Part shown: positions 9,376 through 22,201 of the stretch, one piece after another
Numbering within the stretch: the first letter of the stretch is position 1
How the letters are laid out: each line of letters starts with the position of its first letter
DNA from: Hepatocystis sp. ex Piliocolobus tephrosceles
Taxonomy: Eukaryota; Apicomplexa; Aconoidasida; Haemosporida; Plasmodiidae
Direction: 5' to 3'
Assembly (NCBI GenBank): GCA_902459845.2
Contig: CABPSV020000132.1
Location: 1-26,115, forward strand
DNA length: 26,115 nucleotides
Notes under the pieces: model-generated
The model's input: the letters and a program-made list of their open reading frames with translations, nothing else
Databases searched by the model: none
What the model was told of the DNA's origin: nothing
Made by a program: the position numbers and the translations under genes

Positions 9376-11821
9376 GCAACTACTTATTTTATTTTTTAAC
9401 TTATTTATTTAATAAACATTAACTATTAATTTAATATTACACTTAACAACTTAAAATGATATAATTTAAACATTTTTTTTATTTTTAATATATCTTAATT
9501 ATGCGGCTTAATGATGAATTGTAATTATTTAGTAAGCATTAAACCATATATTAATTTAAATCTTTCCTACGCAATTACATTAACATTTTATATGTAACAT
9601 ACCTTTATAAATAATAAAATAATTTACTTTTTTATAGTTATATATTAAATACCGAAAGCACGTTTATGTTTACAATTATAAAAGGATCTTAAAGAAAATA
9701 TATGATCATAATGTATTATTAGGTAATTGTTTTTTACAAACTCTATATAAAACTTATAAATAATGATTAATGTTTGATAAAATGAAAGGTAAATAGAACA
9801 GCATACATATATATGTGTACCCTTTAACCCCTATTTTAATCAATTATATTTTAATTAATTTTTATTACATGAAACACAATGAAAAAAGTTCTTATTAAAA
9901 CATATGTATTTACATGCATTTACGTTTTAAAAATTAGCAAATACTTATTGAAATTATGATTCTATTCATAGTTTTATAATTATTATTTTTATGCTTTTGC
10001 ATAATTCAAAATTAAGATCAACACCGCATATTACTAATTTATTATTTCAAGATTTCACTATGATTTAGTAGTATTTTAATGATTTAAGAAAAACTAAACA
10101 TTTATATGTAAAATGTTTTAGTTGCGAAAATTATTTTTTTATGAGTGGAAGCTAACATATAATGCTGATTGTGTAAATACTTTTTTATGAAATAAATGGA
10201 ATAGACAAAATTAAACATGTTTTTATGGAAAACGTTGTCGAAGTTATGGAAATTAATTAATATGTAATATATATAGTAAATTAAGTTTAATGAACAAACT
10301 TCCATTTTTAAACTAATAATATACTTTTTAATATACAATTCGAAATTGAAAAAATGTATTAAAAACCTATTATTAAAATAATCCCAACAACGTAGTGAAA
10401 AATCACATTTCTAACTTTTTTATATGTTTCGTAGTAGGCTTACTATTTCACTGTGTTTAGACACACAAAAACTAAACATTTTGTTAATATAATATCGAAA
10501 TATGTATCTATTGTCTTGGTATATATGTTTGCTATAACAAAAAATAGAAATATTTATATGAGCTAAAAGTTACAATTAAAATTTGTAATGAATTTCATAG
10601 AATAATAGTGTGTTTTTTTTTTTTTTTTTTTTTTTTACGTATATATTTTTTTTATTTATAAATATGTTGCAATAAATTTGCATTTATGCTTATTAGCTCA
10701 TTTTCTTTAGGTAAATTAATTTTTGACGGTTCAACATTTTTTTATGTTAGTACTTAAACAAGCGAATGTCAGCTTAGTAAAATATTAAATTTTAAGAAAA
10801 ATATCATACATTATTTATTCATTAATAAAATTAACAAGCGTATTACATAAACAACATATTAAAATCATTAATACATAAAACTGATGTAAACATTTTTTTT
10901 TTTTTTTTTTTTTGGAAATGCATTACACAAACGTATATAAATAAATAAATATGTGTATATATATTAAATAAAGTTTTAATGTTTATAATATAAATTTAAT
11001 CCTGAAAATTATAAATATAGATGAAAAAAAAAAAAATCCTATGTAACATAATCATTCACGAGATTTTTAAACAGTTGTTTATTTTTACAATGAATGAAAA
11101 TTTTAATATGTGTTGAGTTACATAAAACATAAATTATAAACTTTTATGATGGAAATTGTTCATATATTTTTTTTTTTTATTTTTTTTAAATGTAGAATAT
11201 ACATATCCTTTTAATTATGTTTAAATAATTTTGTCTTTTTGTTAATTTTTTAGTAGTTTTATAATTATTTTATCAATAATATAGTTATTTCATCAATTGT
11301 GTAACGGTTTTATATATTTATTGAGTAAATAAAAAGAAGAAAATATAAAATAACGACATTAAATATATATGCATATAATTTTAATAGGTACATTACAACA
11401 TTAATACTATGAATTAAACTATTATTAAAAAGTGTATACATATTAAATATTTAAATAAAAAAATGGAAACTTTATAAAATATTACTATTATTATTATTAT
11501 TATATACATGAAAGACGTGTTTTAATGTAGCGTTGAGAGAACTGGTAAAATGATTTCAAAAACCTCATTTCCTTTTTACATTTTACCTTCTTAATGGAAA
11601 AAAAATATTGTACAAACTACTGAATTGAGTAAAATTATTATATTTAAGGTTAGTTTTTACATATTTTTTCTTTAACATTATGTATATATCAAATTAAAAT
11701 AGTAAAATCACATTTTTACAAAATTTACAAATTTGTTTATGCTTCTTAGAAATATTGCACTTATGTATTAAAAGAACACTTTTAAACATGTAAACTGGTA
11801 GGAAAATAATACACATAATAC

Positions 11822-11859
<38 letters not shown>

Positions 11860-12187
11860 CCTGATTTTGTATTCTTTAATTTTCTTTTATATGTATAAAA
11901 TATATTAATTTAAATTCTTTTAAAACGTATTAATTTGTGTATTGTTTTATATTATTGACAAAACACAACATTCACAATTATCTGAGGTAAATATATTTTT
12001 TTTTTTTCTCTCTTAAAAACAATGTTACGTAATAAATATAGCAATTTAAAGTGTATATATATTTATATATATATATATATTTTTTTTTTCCATTTTCTGA
12101 GAAAAAAAAAGTAAATAAAATAAATAAAATCACAAAAATGTCACTAACTTAAAATCCAATTGCATATCAACTATTTTTTAATCTGAT

Positions 12188-12224
<37 letters not shown>

Positions 12225-12410
12225 TATCAATAAGTATATTCATACCCAAAATATGTATATTTTTTACAATTTTAAAAATAATACTTTTTCAGTATATTAT
12301 AAAATAAGACATTAAAATAAAAACATATATTTGTATCCCTTTTTCTTTGTCATTATTTTTTTTATTGTCGTTATATTGATAATTGAAGCGGCTAATTTTG
12401 GTTTATATAT
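9376..12410. other. right arm of the gene-free region
   Basis: About 3 kb of ordinary A/T-rich spacer leading to the PPR-like gene. It holds T-runs (for example around 10613-10636 and 12190-12221, the latter 32 nt) and a TA microsatellite at about 11823-11858. A minus-strand frame of 78 codons at 10102-10338 has no coding character. The right end should include the promoter of the PPR-like gene. Confidence 0.6.
12190..12221 (+). repeat. poly(T) run, 32 nt
   Basis: An uninterrupted T run about 310 bp upstream of the PPR-like start codon, within the likely promoter region. Confidence 0.9.
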
Positions 12411-12430
12411 ATAAGTACATATGTACTTAT
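12411..12430. repeat. perfect 20-bp palindrome in the PPR-like gene leader
   Basis: ATAAGTACATATGTACTTAT equals its own reverse complement. Its right half starts with the ATG of an upstream ORF. It may be a dimeric protein-binding site or an RNA hairpin. The function is unknown. Confidence 0.7.
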
Positions 12431-12531
12431 GTATTATACATCTGCTTGATGTTTATGAAAAGAGGAGCACAACAAGGGAGTTTTTATTCTAAAAGAACAT
12501 AAACTTATTTCGAACAGACAAAATGACATAA
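12421..12531 (+). promoter_or_regulatory. upstream ORFs before the PPR-like start codon
   Basis: Three short ORFs precede the main ATG. One of 23 codons runs from 12421 to a TAA at 12490-12492. One of 17 codons runs from 12449 to 12502, in the same frame as the main ORF but closed by TAA. One of two codons (ATG ACA TAA) covers 12523-12531, its stop ending one base before the main ATG at 12533. This stretch is richer in G and C than its surroundings. If it lies in the mRNA, initiation at the main ATG probably depends on leaky scanning or reinitiation. Transcript boundaries are not visible. Confidence 0.45.
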
Positions 12532-12532
12532 T

Positions 12533-15500
12533 ATGAATAATATTTTTTTTATCACTTTCTTTTTTTTGATATTTTTCAATTTACCCCATAACACAACATC
12601 ATGTTTTCAATTTAAAAATACACACCCATTTTTTAAAAAAAATAACTCCCTTTTAAATATACAAGAATGCAGTAAAAAAAGTATATCACCAATAAAATTA
12701 ATGAAATCGGTTTCTTGTAGCACAAAAATTTTAAAAAGATTAAATTTAAAAAAAAATAAAATATACGAGGATATAGAAAATTATATTAAAAAAAAAACAT
12801 TATCTTGTAACAATGAAAATGACACCATCATCACAAATAACTTAAATGAATTTAGGCCTATTTTTCAATATGATCAAGAGGATTGGAATGAAATAGTGAT
12901 TGATAATGTTAGGAATAAAAATATAATAAACTTAATAAATTTTTTATTTACAGAGTATAAAAAGGCATTTATTGATGTTAATGAAAAAATAAAAGACCTA
13001 AACAATAATCAGTGTAATAATGAAAATATAAAACTTTCATTTGTTTCGTTAGGATCTATTAAAATAACTGATATGAATAAAGATGAATTTTTACAACATT
13101 TAAATAAATATATTATTTTATTAAAATATAGTAAAGATAATTATATATCTTTTAATTTTATCAAAAGTGAAATATTAAATATAACAGATAATATTATAAA
13201 ATATGTACAGAACTATTTACATGAGGAACAGGTGTGTGATAAGATAAAAAATGAATTTCTAATTATGCATGATCTTATAAAAAAAATAAAAAAAAATGAT
13301 GCTATAAAAATGAATATTAAGTACTTTTTAGAAATATTAAATAGTAAGAAAGTTTTAAATAATAATAGTATATTTTATTTAGTAACAAAAATATTTTCTT
13401 TATTTAACGTATTAGTGAGGGATAATTCCTCACTAATTTATCGGTATGATTATATACTAACTCCACGGTTTTTCTTTTTATGTATTTTTTCATTATATTC
13501 TTACAATTTAAGTAAATCTCGTTTTTATTATTTTATGTTATTAATCCATGGTAGAGTAGAATTATTAAATTTAACAGAAAATGTTACGAAACTATATGAT
13601 GACAATATAAATTATTATGTGTACAAAAAAAATGTTATTGATACTATTTTTAAAAAAGAAAAAGAGCAATATGAGTTTATTACTAAGAAGATGGTTATAG
13701 AAAATGAAACCAACGTTGTTAGTACTATTACAAATGAAAAATATGTTAAAGAAAATTTTCATCATAATATAAAGAAAAATCACCCAAACGATGAAAAAGA
13801 GGAAAGCATTTTTGTTAATAACAATAAAGGAGAGGTACTAATAAATGAACATAACAAGGTGTTACAATTTAAAGATTTATATGAAAATTTGTTGATAAAA
13901 CTTTTACTATTTTATGTTTTTTTTTATTTTAGTGACCATTATTTTTGTATAATAATTTTTTTAAATTTTTGTAACTTGATGAAGGACAATGAAAGGAATA
14001 ATGAAAGATATAATGGAAGGAATAACAACAAAATAACAGAAACAATTAATTATTTATTTTTTATTTTGTTAGACAGCTTACATCATGTAAGAGAGTATAC
14101 CAAAATCATAGTTCTTTTAAATTTGTATAAAGAAAACTTTCTTCCTTTTGCTGATAAAGATTTAAGTCATGTAAAAAAAGTTGTTAATTCAGTTTTAAAT
14201 GATTATATTGAAAACGAAAGTTTTTCTTCTGAATCATTGAAATTAGTTCTAGAAATTAATGAATCTATTAGTACTGTGGAAAATGAAAAAGCAAAATGTA
14301 TGTATAACAAAAATGACATAAATGATTTATATGAAGACGAACATGTTAAAAAAAAGTATTTAAACGAAGGTGTTATTTTTAAAGATGAAAATAAAGGAGA
14401 GGGGGTTGAAGAAAATCATAATGAAACAAAATTCGAAACCGATAGTATAAACAAACAGTTGAATTTTAATGAAAAAAAAAGAAACATATTTATTAATACT
14501 TTAAAGTGTAAACATACAAGTCCAACTGTTACTTCAAATACGGGTTTAAGCTCGAACATAGGCTCGAACACAAGTGTGAACACAAGCTCGAACACAAGTG
14601 TGAACATAAGCTCGAACACAAGTGTGAACATAAGCTCGAATTCAACAACGGGCGAAACCGATTTAACCGACACGAAGAACAGTTTTAACAATTATTTGAT
14701 TTATTTATTAAAAAAAAAGGCATATGACAAAATTGAACGGATAGAAAAAAGAAATTATTTAAATGAAAATAATACAACATATAGTTTATTTATTGAGTCA
14801 TACTTAAGTAATCATAAATATGATAAAGTGTACAAAGTTTATAAAAAAATGAAATTAAGAAAAAATATAACTATCAACTATTTGAATGTGAAAAATTTGA
14901 TACATAGTTTTAAAAAATGTGACATAAACAAAGGAGATATATTAAATGAATTACAATGGATATATAAAGGTTTTTTAAATTTATACTTTTCAAAAGATTC
15001 TTATTTTATTTTAGTCAAAACTTTGTTATATAAACATATATGTGATTATTTAAAAAAAAAGTGTGACATGAATCTAATTATAGATATATTTAACATTAAT
15101 GAACTTATTAAATATTTTATAAAATTTAAAAGTTTTATTAATATCAAAAAATTATATTTTATTCTACTGAATTATTCTTATATCAAAACATATAAAACGT
15201 ATTTAATATTGATAAGGTTTTTTAACAATATATATTATGAAAAGAAGGAATTTAACAGACACACTGGGGAAGAGAGTCTTTTGTTAAAAGAAAAAGCAAT
15301 TCAAAATAAACAAACAATTCAAAATGAAAAAACAATTCAAAATGAAAAAACAATTCAATATGTGAAAGAAGAAAGTGACATAGAAAAAAAAAAAAATAAC
15401 ACAATATGTAGTATAAAAGAAAATAATCAAACATATGTTATAACAAATTTACAAAAAAGCGACAACATTTATGATGATATAACAAATTTGAAAAAAATAA

Positions 15501-17730
15501 AATTATTTGATTATATTTGCAAAATAAAGGATCTAAAAGAAGATTTAAATTTATGTACAAAAGTTTATGATATAGCAAAAAAAGAAGAACATGATGATAT
15601 AAGCTTATTTATATTAAGTAATTTTATAGTGGAACATATAATTTTTGATTACTCTTCAAACGATATTATAGAAAGTGAATTAAGTAACATAAAAAATATA
15701 TTAAATATATTTTTTGAATCATTAAGTTTATTTTTTTATAAACAAAATTATAGAGTATGTTTAAATATATTTTTTTTTTTATTATTATTTTTAAATTATT
15801 ATATAACAAAATACATCCAAAATGAAATAACATACTCTATCTTCCTTAAAAACAAATTATTAAATTTTTTCATGTTAAGTAATTACGAATTAATAAAAAA
15901 AAACAAATATGATATATATTCTTCATATATACCAAAAAAAATATTAAATATTATATCCTTATGTATAAACCATTTAAAAAGTGATGAACACTTCAAAACA
16001 ACTATCACATATGATGTGTTATATAATAATAAAAATGATTCTTATATTTTTAATAAAAATAGCATGGACCCAATAAATTGTAAAAACATTATATACATTT
16101 TTGAGCTTTTGAAAAATCATGTGATATTGTATAATGAAGTTATGGAAAAAGACATATATGATGCGAAAGTTTGTAATACTGTTAGTACTGGTGATTATAG
16201 CAATAATAATAAAAAAAAGACGATTGCCTATACAGATGTGATGGAAAAATCAAATATTGGTACGAAAAATAAGTATTTATATAAAGATATAATTGAAAAA
16301 AATTATAATGATGAAGATGAAAATTATGACACTAACACTCCTATTGTTAGTTCTAATAACATTGATAATATATTTATTAAATTAAAATATACTATCGGTT
16401 TAAATAAAATAAAAAAAAATTCATTAAAAGATTTTTTACTTAATAAACTAAAAATGTATATAAACAATAGAAATTATAATTCTTTAATAAATATATTGAT
16501 AGATATATTTTTTACTTATAAAAATATTATATATTTAAATTCAACAGATTTTATCAACATATACGAACAATTAAATATAATTTATGATAATATTTTATCA
16601 ATCATAATTATAATTTTTTTTATTGACAATCAAACACATTTTAAAAAAGAAGAGTATGGTGATGGTAATACAGTATTTAATCATTCCCAACTAAGTTTAC
16701 AAGAAAAAAAAAAAAAAAATTATAAAATAAATATTTATGAATTTATTAGTATGTTAAAAAGTAATAACGAAACATATTTTAAACAAGTATTAAATCAATC
16801 ATTTTTTGGAAACTTTTTAAAAAATTACCAAAATTTTATTTATATGTGTATATATTTTGACATAAATAAAAAAAAGGTACACAATGTTGTAAATTTGTTG
16901 GGCATGTTAAAAGGGGTAAAAAAAAAAAAAAAAAAAAAAAATATATATACATGTGTATACATATATATGTCACATATTTTATATAATTTTTTACGTCTTA
17001 CACTACTATATAATAATATATGAATTTTACCTACTATATAATAATATATGAATTTTATTATTTTTAGCTTTCCATTCCTCTTAGTACTGAAACGCTTGTA
17101 GATGTTTTTTCTTTATATTTCGATAAACAAATGGTAAAAAATAAAAATAAGAAGTCACATATTACATTTTTATGTTTATTCCTTTTCGTACATGTATGCT
17201 TATAATTGTCTTTGTGCCTGATTTTTTTTTTTTTTTTTTTTTTTAGAGACATTTAATTTTTAAAGATTTTGAAACATTATCTTCACACAAACCACCCAAT
17301 AATTTTGAGTTATATTTTATTGTTATGAAGGCAGCATTTTTCGAAGGTAATGTAGAAAAGCGTCATAATAATATATATATATATATATATACAGTGTTTA
17401 TTGTTATGCATGAGCTAAAACATGTTTATATATATATGCTCAATTATTCATTTTTCTTATTTATTTATAGAAAATGTAAGGATAGCGTTGAAAGTTTTCA
17501 ACATAGTGTTAAACTTATTTGACTTAAAGAAAATTCCATTAAATTTTTTTGAATGCATATTATTAATTTTAAAAAAAAATAATAGGTATAATGATTTATA
17601 CGAGTCTATTGACAAATTACATAGGGAATTAATAAATTTTGAAAAAAATAAACAGTTTTGTAACATACAAAATTTAGTAATTAACACAAAAAGTACTTTG
17701 CAGAAGTATAAAAGGGAAAGACAGTTTTAA
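12533..17730 (+). CDS. large PPR-like helical-repeat protein, probably apicoplast-targeted, four exons
   Basis: Exons are 12533-16915, 17068-17133, 17247-17346 and 17471-17730, in phase, giving 1602 aa. The N-terminus has a hydrophobic run (about residues 4-17) followed by Thr-Thr-Ser-Cys and a Lys/Ser/Asn-rich stretch. That is the signal-plus-transit layout of nuclear-encoded apicoplast proteins. Most of the body is predicted alpha-helix pairs. The clearest is at residues 748-774, TTYSLFIESYLSNHKY then DKVYKVYKKMK, which reads like a pentatricopeptide repeat (35-residue RNA-binding unit). Another spans the first splice, NVVNLLGMLKG joined to LSIPLSTETLVDVFSLYF. A third helix near the end is ALKVFNIVLNLFDLKK. 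Low-complexity inserts interrupt it: Ser/Asn/Thr repeats at about 666-703 and QNEKTI repeats at about 922-943. PPR proteins process or stabilise organelle RNA. The family call is by pattern, and another alpha-solenoid type is possible. Reading through intron 1 gives a false stop at 17023. Confidence 0.75.
14560..14650 (+). repeat. Ser/Asn/Thr low-complexity repeat inside the PPR-like gene
   Basis: Alternating units of AGCTCGAACACAAGTGTGAA type encode SSNTSVN repeats. The units are richer in G and C than the rest of the gene and nearly identical, so they look recently expanded. This is a typical Plasmodium low-complexity insertion in a loop between helices. Confidence 0.8.
15297..15359 (+). 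repeat. QNEKTI coding repeat
   Basis: An 18-bp unit (CAATTCAAAATGAAAAAA) occurs about three and a half times and encodes the hexapeptide repeat TIQNEK. It is in frame and lies in a hydrophilic insert of the PPR-like protein. Confidence 0.8.
17003..17057 (+). repeat. 28-bp duplication in intron 1 of the PPR-like gene
   Basis: A sequence starting CTACTATATAATAATATATG occurs at 17003 and again at 17031, nearly identical and head to tail. The second copy ends 10 bases before the 3' splice site at 17067. Confidence 0.8.
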
Positions 17731-17737
17731 ATGTAGC

Positions 17738-17891
17738 TTAATCCAAAGTTAATCCAAAGTTAATCCAAAGTTAATCCAAAACTAATCCAAAATTAATCCA
17801 AAATTAATCCAAAATTAATCCAAAGTTAATCCAAAGTTAATCCAAAGTTAATCCAAAGTTAATCCAAAATTAATCCAAAATTAATCCAAAA
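17738..17891 (+). repeat. 11-bp minisatellite, 14 units, just after the PPR-like stop codon
   Basis: Fourteen head-to-tail units of TTAATCCAAAR (R = A or G) have an exact 11-bp period. One unit begins CTA. Units ending in G and in A occur in blocks (GGG AAAA GGGG AAA), which suggests growth by block duplication. The array starts 7 nt after the TAA at 17728-17730, so it should be transcribed as 3' UTR. Confidence 0.9.
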
Positions 17892-18587
17892 TTAAGTGAG
17901 CATTGGGATTTTGTGTTAACTTTGTAACTATTCCATCATATATGTTTTATTCGTTTGTTCAATTACTTGATTTTTTTATTTTTATATTTTTTTGTTAAAT
18001 CACTTTTTCATTAAACAATTTTTTTGTTAAACTATTTTTATATAAAAAACATTTTAAATATAATTAGTCTTTATATAAAGGTGTCAGGCTAATTTTGAAT
18101 TTATACTTTTTTAAATAAATAATTGTTTTTTTGAAAAATTTACACTTAGACCTTAAAATGTTAGAAAAACAAAAAAAAAAACACATGAAAATATACAAAA
18201 CATAAAACATGTATATATATTACATATGTGTGTATATTTTATATACCCTATGCATTCATAAAAAAAAAAAAAAAAAAAATATACATATTATAATAACAGT
18301 TTTTTAAAAATAAAAAAAAACACAAAAAAATCCTTCTAGTGTGCTTATTTTATTACTTAAAAAATATTATAAAAACGGAACTACAATATTTTTTAAAAAT
18401 GCAACATAAAAACACCCACATAAAAGTTCAATAAAAAATTGCAAAATTGTAATGTTTCATTTTTCACAAATATAAGTAACATTAATATATACATACACGC
18501 ATATTGTATACATAACACATGTATGTATATATATATATTTATGCATGTTATTATTTTTTTTTTTTATAATATATATTTTCACATTTT

Positions 18588-18624
<37 letters not shown>

Positions 18625-19032
18625 ATAATAATGTCAAATAAAATAAAAAGATCAAGAAAGAAAAGATACAAAATAAAAAACAGAAAATAAAAAATAAAAA
18701 ACAAGAAATGAATTGCAAAATAATGAGTTGTCGTAAAAATACAATTTAAAATAAAAAAAAAATGAAAAACGCATAATTTTCCTTTGCTTCTTTGACAGGA
18801 TCCTTAATTTTAATAACGATTAATAAATAATATTCTGCATAAATATACATTCAATATATATATATGTATATGTATTTTTGCCTTTTTATTCATTTTTTTT
18901 TATATTTTTATATTTATTTTTTTATTTGCCATAAAACTATTTAAGACTATTTTTTTTTTTTTTTTTTATATAAGAACACATAATTTTACAATAAAGTCTT
19001 ACATTTTTGTTATACAAAAATATATATAGCAT
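17892..19032. other. intergenic region upstream of SMC3
   Basis: About 1.1 kb between the minisatellite and the SMC3 leader. It contains poly(A) at about 18261-18279 and 18590-18622 (33 nt). A tiny basic frame at 18631-18690 was judged to be noise. It should contain the 3' UTR of the PPR-like gene and the SMC3 promoter. No specific site is recognised. Confidence 0.55.
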
Positions 19033-19055
19033 AGACAGTATAAAGAAAACTGTCT
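19033..19055 (+). promoter_or_regulatory. inverted repeat in the SMC3 5' leader
   Basis: AGACAGT (19033-19039) and ACTGTCT (19049-19055) are exact reverse complements separated by nine bases, and end 13 nt before the SMC3 ATG. As RNA this is a 7-bp hairpin close to the start codon. As DNA it could be a dimer-binding site. The regulatory role is inferred only from position. Confidence 0.45.
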
Positions 19056-19068
19056 GTAACATACAATA

Positions 19069-20882
19069 ATGTATATAAAACAGATTAGATTAAAAGGATT
19101 TAGAACTTATAAAAATGAAACAACTATTAATTTTACGAAAGGGGTTAACTGCATAGGTATTTATTTATTTATTTTTTTTTTTTTTACGTGCATTAAATTG
19201 TTTTATATGTATAGCGTAATAGTAGCCCTTGTTTTCAATTTCCATAATGTATATATTATATATTATGTTTTTTCGTTTTTTTAAAACTCCCAATTAATGC
19301 GTAATATACGTATATTTGTTCATTTTTTTTTTTTTTTTTACATTAATGAACATAACATGTAACACATACTTAGACACTAATTAAATTGCATTTTGTTTTT
19401 TTATTTTATTTTATTTATTTATTTTTTATTTATTTTTTTTTTATTTATTTATTTTTTATTTATTTTTTTTTTATTTTTTTTTTATTTATTTTTTTTTTAT
19501 TTATTTTTTTTTTTTGCTATACAGTTGGATTCAATGGGTCGGGGAAAAGTAACATTTTAATGGCTATAGAATTTATTTTGAGTGATTTGTGCGAATACAA
19601 ACAGGTTTTTTTACATGAAGGTATAGGTAATGCAGTTAGAAATTGTTACGTTGAAATAATTTTCGATAATAGTGAAAAATATTTTAGTATGTTTAAAGAA
19701 GATGAAATTAAAATAAAAAAAGTTTTAGAAAATATGAAATGTGAAATTTTTGTTAATGATAAAAATGTAAGTAAAAATCAATATGTTGAATTATTAGAAA
19801 GTTGTGGTTTATGTGTTAATAATTTATATAATATTATTAAACAAGGACAAATAATAAAATTAAGTAACATGAAAGAAGAGGAGATATTAAACTATTTAAA
19901 AAGTATATTAGGAGCAAAAATATTTGAAGAGAAGAAAAAAGAAGCTTTATCTATGTTAAAAGAATGTGATTCGAAAAAAGAAATTATTGAGAAAGAGTTT
20001 AATGAAATGAATCTAAAATTAGAAAATTTACAAAAAGAATTTAATAAATTTTTAGAATATAAAAAATTAGAAAAAGAAAAAGTACATGTAGAATATTTTC
20101 TTAATGAAATAAATTATAAAGATATTTATGAACAAACACAAATATTAAAATCAAAAATGCAAGAATTAAAAAATAAAACGCAAGAAGAAGACAATAGTTT
20201 GAACTTAAATAATAACTTAAAATCTGAATATACAGAAAAATTAAATAAAATGAAATTAGAAATTATTTCAATACGAAATGAGTTAGATAAGGTTATTTCA
20301 GAAGAAGTTCAAAATAGAAGACATGTTACACAATTAGAAATTTTAATTGATCAAAAAAAAAAAGAAAAAATTATAAAAGAATCTAAAAATAAAAGTAAAA
20401 TTGAAAACATAAACCAAATTAATGAATTCATTTTAAAAGTTAATGACAAGTTACATGCTCTTAAAACTATTATGAGTTCCAAAGAAAAGGAAATAGAAGA
20501 TAAAAACAATGAAATCAATATGGTAAAAACATGCATACATATGTGCATACATACGTGCATACATACATGCATACATACATACACACTTAGAAATTTTTAT
20601 AATACATTTTTAAATTGGAATTAGTTTATCTATATTTGTGTGTTCACATTACAAAAATAGAGAAGTTTGTTTATATGCCTTTTATTGTTACCTTATTTGT
20701 TTGACTTAGTTACTTTTCTAATTTAGTTTATTTACCTCCTTTTTGTTTTTTTTTTTTTTTTGTTAGCTGTTGTCAAAAAGTAAAACAGGAAACGCGAAGG
20801 AAGAGAATTACTCCTACAATGTGAAAAAAATTGAAAAAATGATAAATGACATTAACAATGAGTTGTCTTCTTTAGAAAAAGA

Positions 20883-20919
<37 letters not shown>

Positions 20920-20925
20920 AATGAA

Positions 20926-20969
<44 letters not shown>

Positions 20970-22149
20970 AAACATGTGTCAGGTGTGCACATTTATTACA
21001 TAGTGATACACATATATATATATATATATGAATATATATATTTTTTTTAGATGATAAAAAATGAAAATTATTTGAAAGAATTAACGGAGGAATCAAAAAT
21101 TTTAAAACAAAATATCCAAGAAAAAAAAGAGTTATCTAGGAAATATGTTGAAGATACAAATGAGATGAACAATAAATCGGAAAGTTGTGTAGAACAAAAA
21201 AGACAATATCAACAAAAAATATCTGAAGCAACATCAAATTTGAATAACATAAAAAGTCATATGATTGAAGTAAACGGTAATTTAAACCACAAAAAATAAA
21301 ATAAAATAAAATAAAAAACGTATATATGTACATATACGTATACCCATTTTTGTAGGTTTTAATGTACATACAGCTATGAATACATTTATGTACATATAAC
21401 ACTCGTTCTATCAATTTTATAAAAACATATTTATAGATAAATATGAAGAAATGATAAAAAGTACAAATAAAGAAATTGTAAAACTTGTTGATATTATCTT
21501 AAAAGATTCAAACGTAAATAAAGATCATATTATTGGGTTCTTAATTGACAATATAAATGTAAAAAAGCTAAAAAAAAAAAATATAAAATAAAAAAATCTG
21601 AGTTTATATAAAATGGTTCTCAGTCAGTTTTTAAAATGCGCATAATATTTATATGTATGTATAAATGTACAAGCACTTGTATAACATGTTTACAATATAT
21701 TTACCCCTTTTTCAACTTTTATTATTTCTTCATTTAACAAAATATTACAGGTAGACAAAACGTACGTCAAGGCTATTGATACGGTACTTGAAAATCATTA
21801 TTTTACTTTAATTGTGGAAGATATGAATACAGCTAAACATATAGTAGAATTTATAGAAAAAAGAAGAGAAAAAAAAAAAAATAAAGAGTTCGATTTGAAA
21901 GATTTTTTTTTTGGAAAATTAACTATTGTACCTTTATTAAACATAAAAAAATATAATGAATTTGCTTATCCAAATGATAAAAACATTGTTCCTTTAATTA
22001 ATTGTGTAAATTATAATAGTAAGATATATGAATTTTTAAAAAATATTTTATTTAAAACTATTATTGTAAAATCATTAGAATCTTGCCAAAACTATTTGGA
22101 AGAAAACTATAATTGCGTAAACATAGATGGAGATTATGTAAGATGCATA

Positions 22150-22201
<52 letters not shown>

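Noticed and set aside
10102..10338. 78-codon minus-strand frame in the gene-free region
   Set aside because: Rich in Ile, Tyr, Phe, Asn and Lys as expected of chance frames in A/T-rich DNA. No family motif, no convincing splice partners and no matching neighbour spacing.
14416..14691. 91-codon minus-strand frame
   Set aside because: It is the reverse complement of the Ser/Asn repeat inside the PPR-like exon. Its VFELMFTL repeat is a shadow of that array.
18631..18690. 19-codon very basic frame (MSNKIKRSRKKRYK...) resembling a ribosomal protein L41-like peptide
   Set aside because: The pattern of Arg and Trp typical of L41 is absent, and the Lys-rich composition follows from an A-rich repeat just after a 33-nt poly(A) run.
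19386..19524. Phe/Ile/Leu-rich open stretch before the SMC3 Walker A motif
   Set aside because: It translates a TTTATTTATTT intron tract. Splicing 19156 to 19525 restores the conserved SMC3 N-terminus with Walker A at the proper position, so this is not a membrane anchor.
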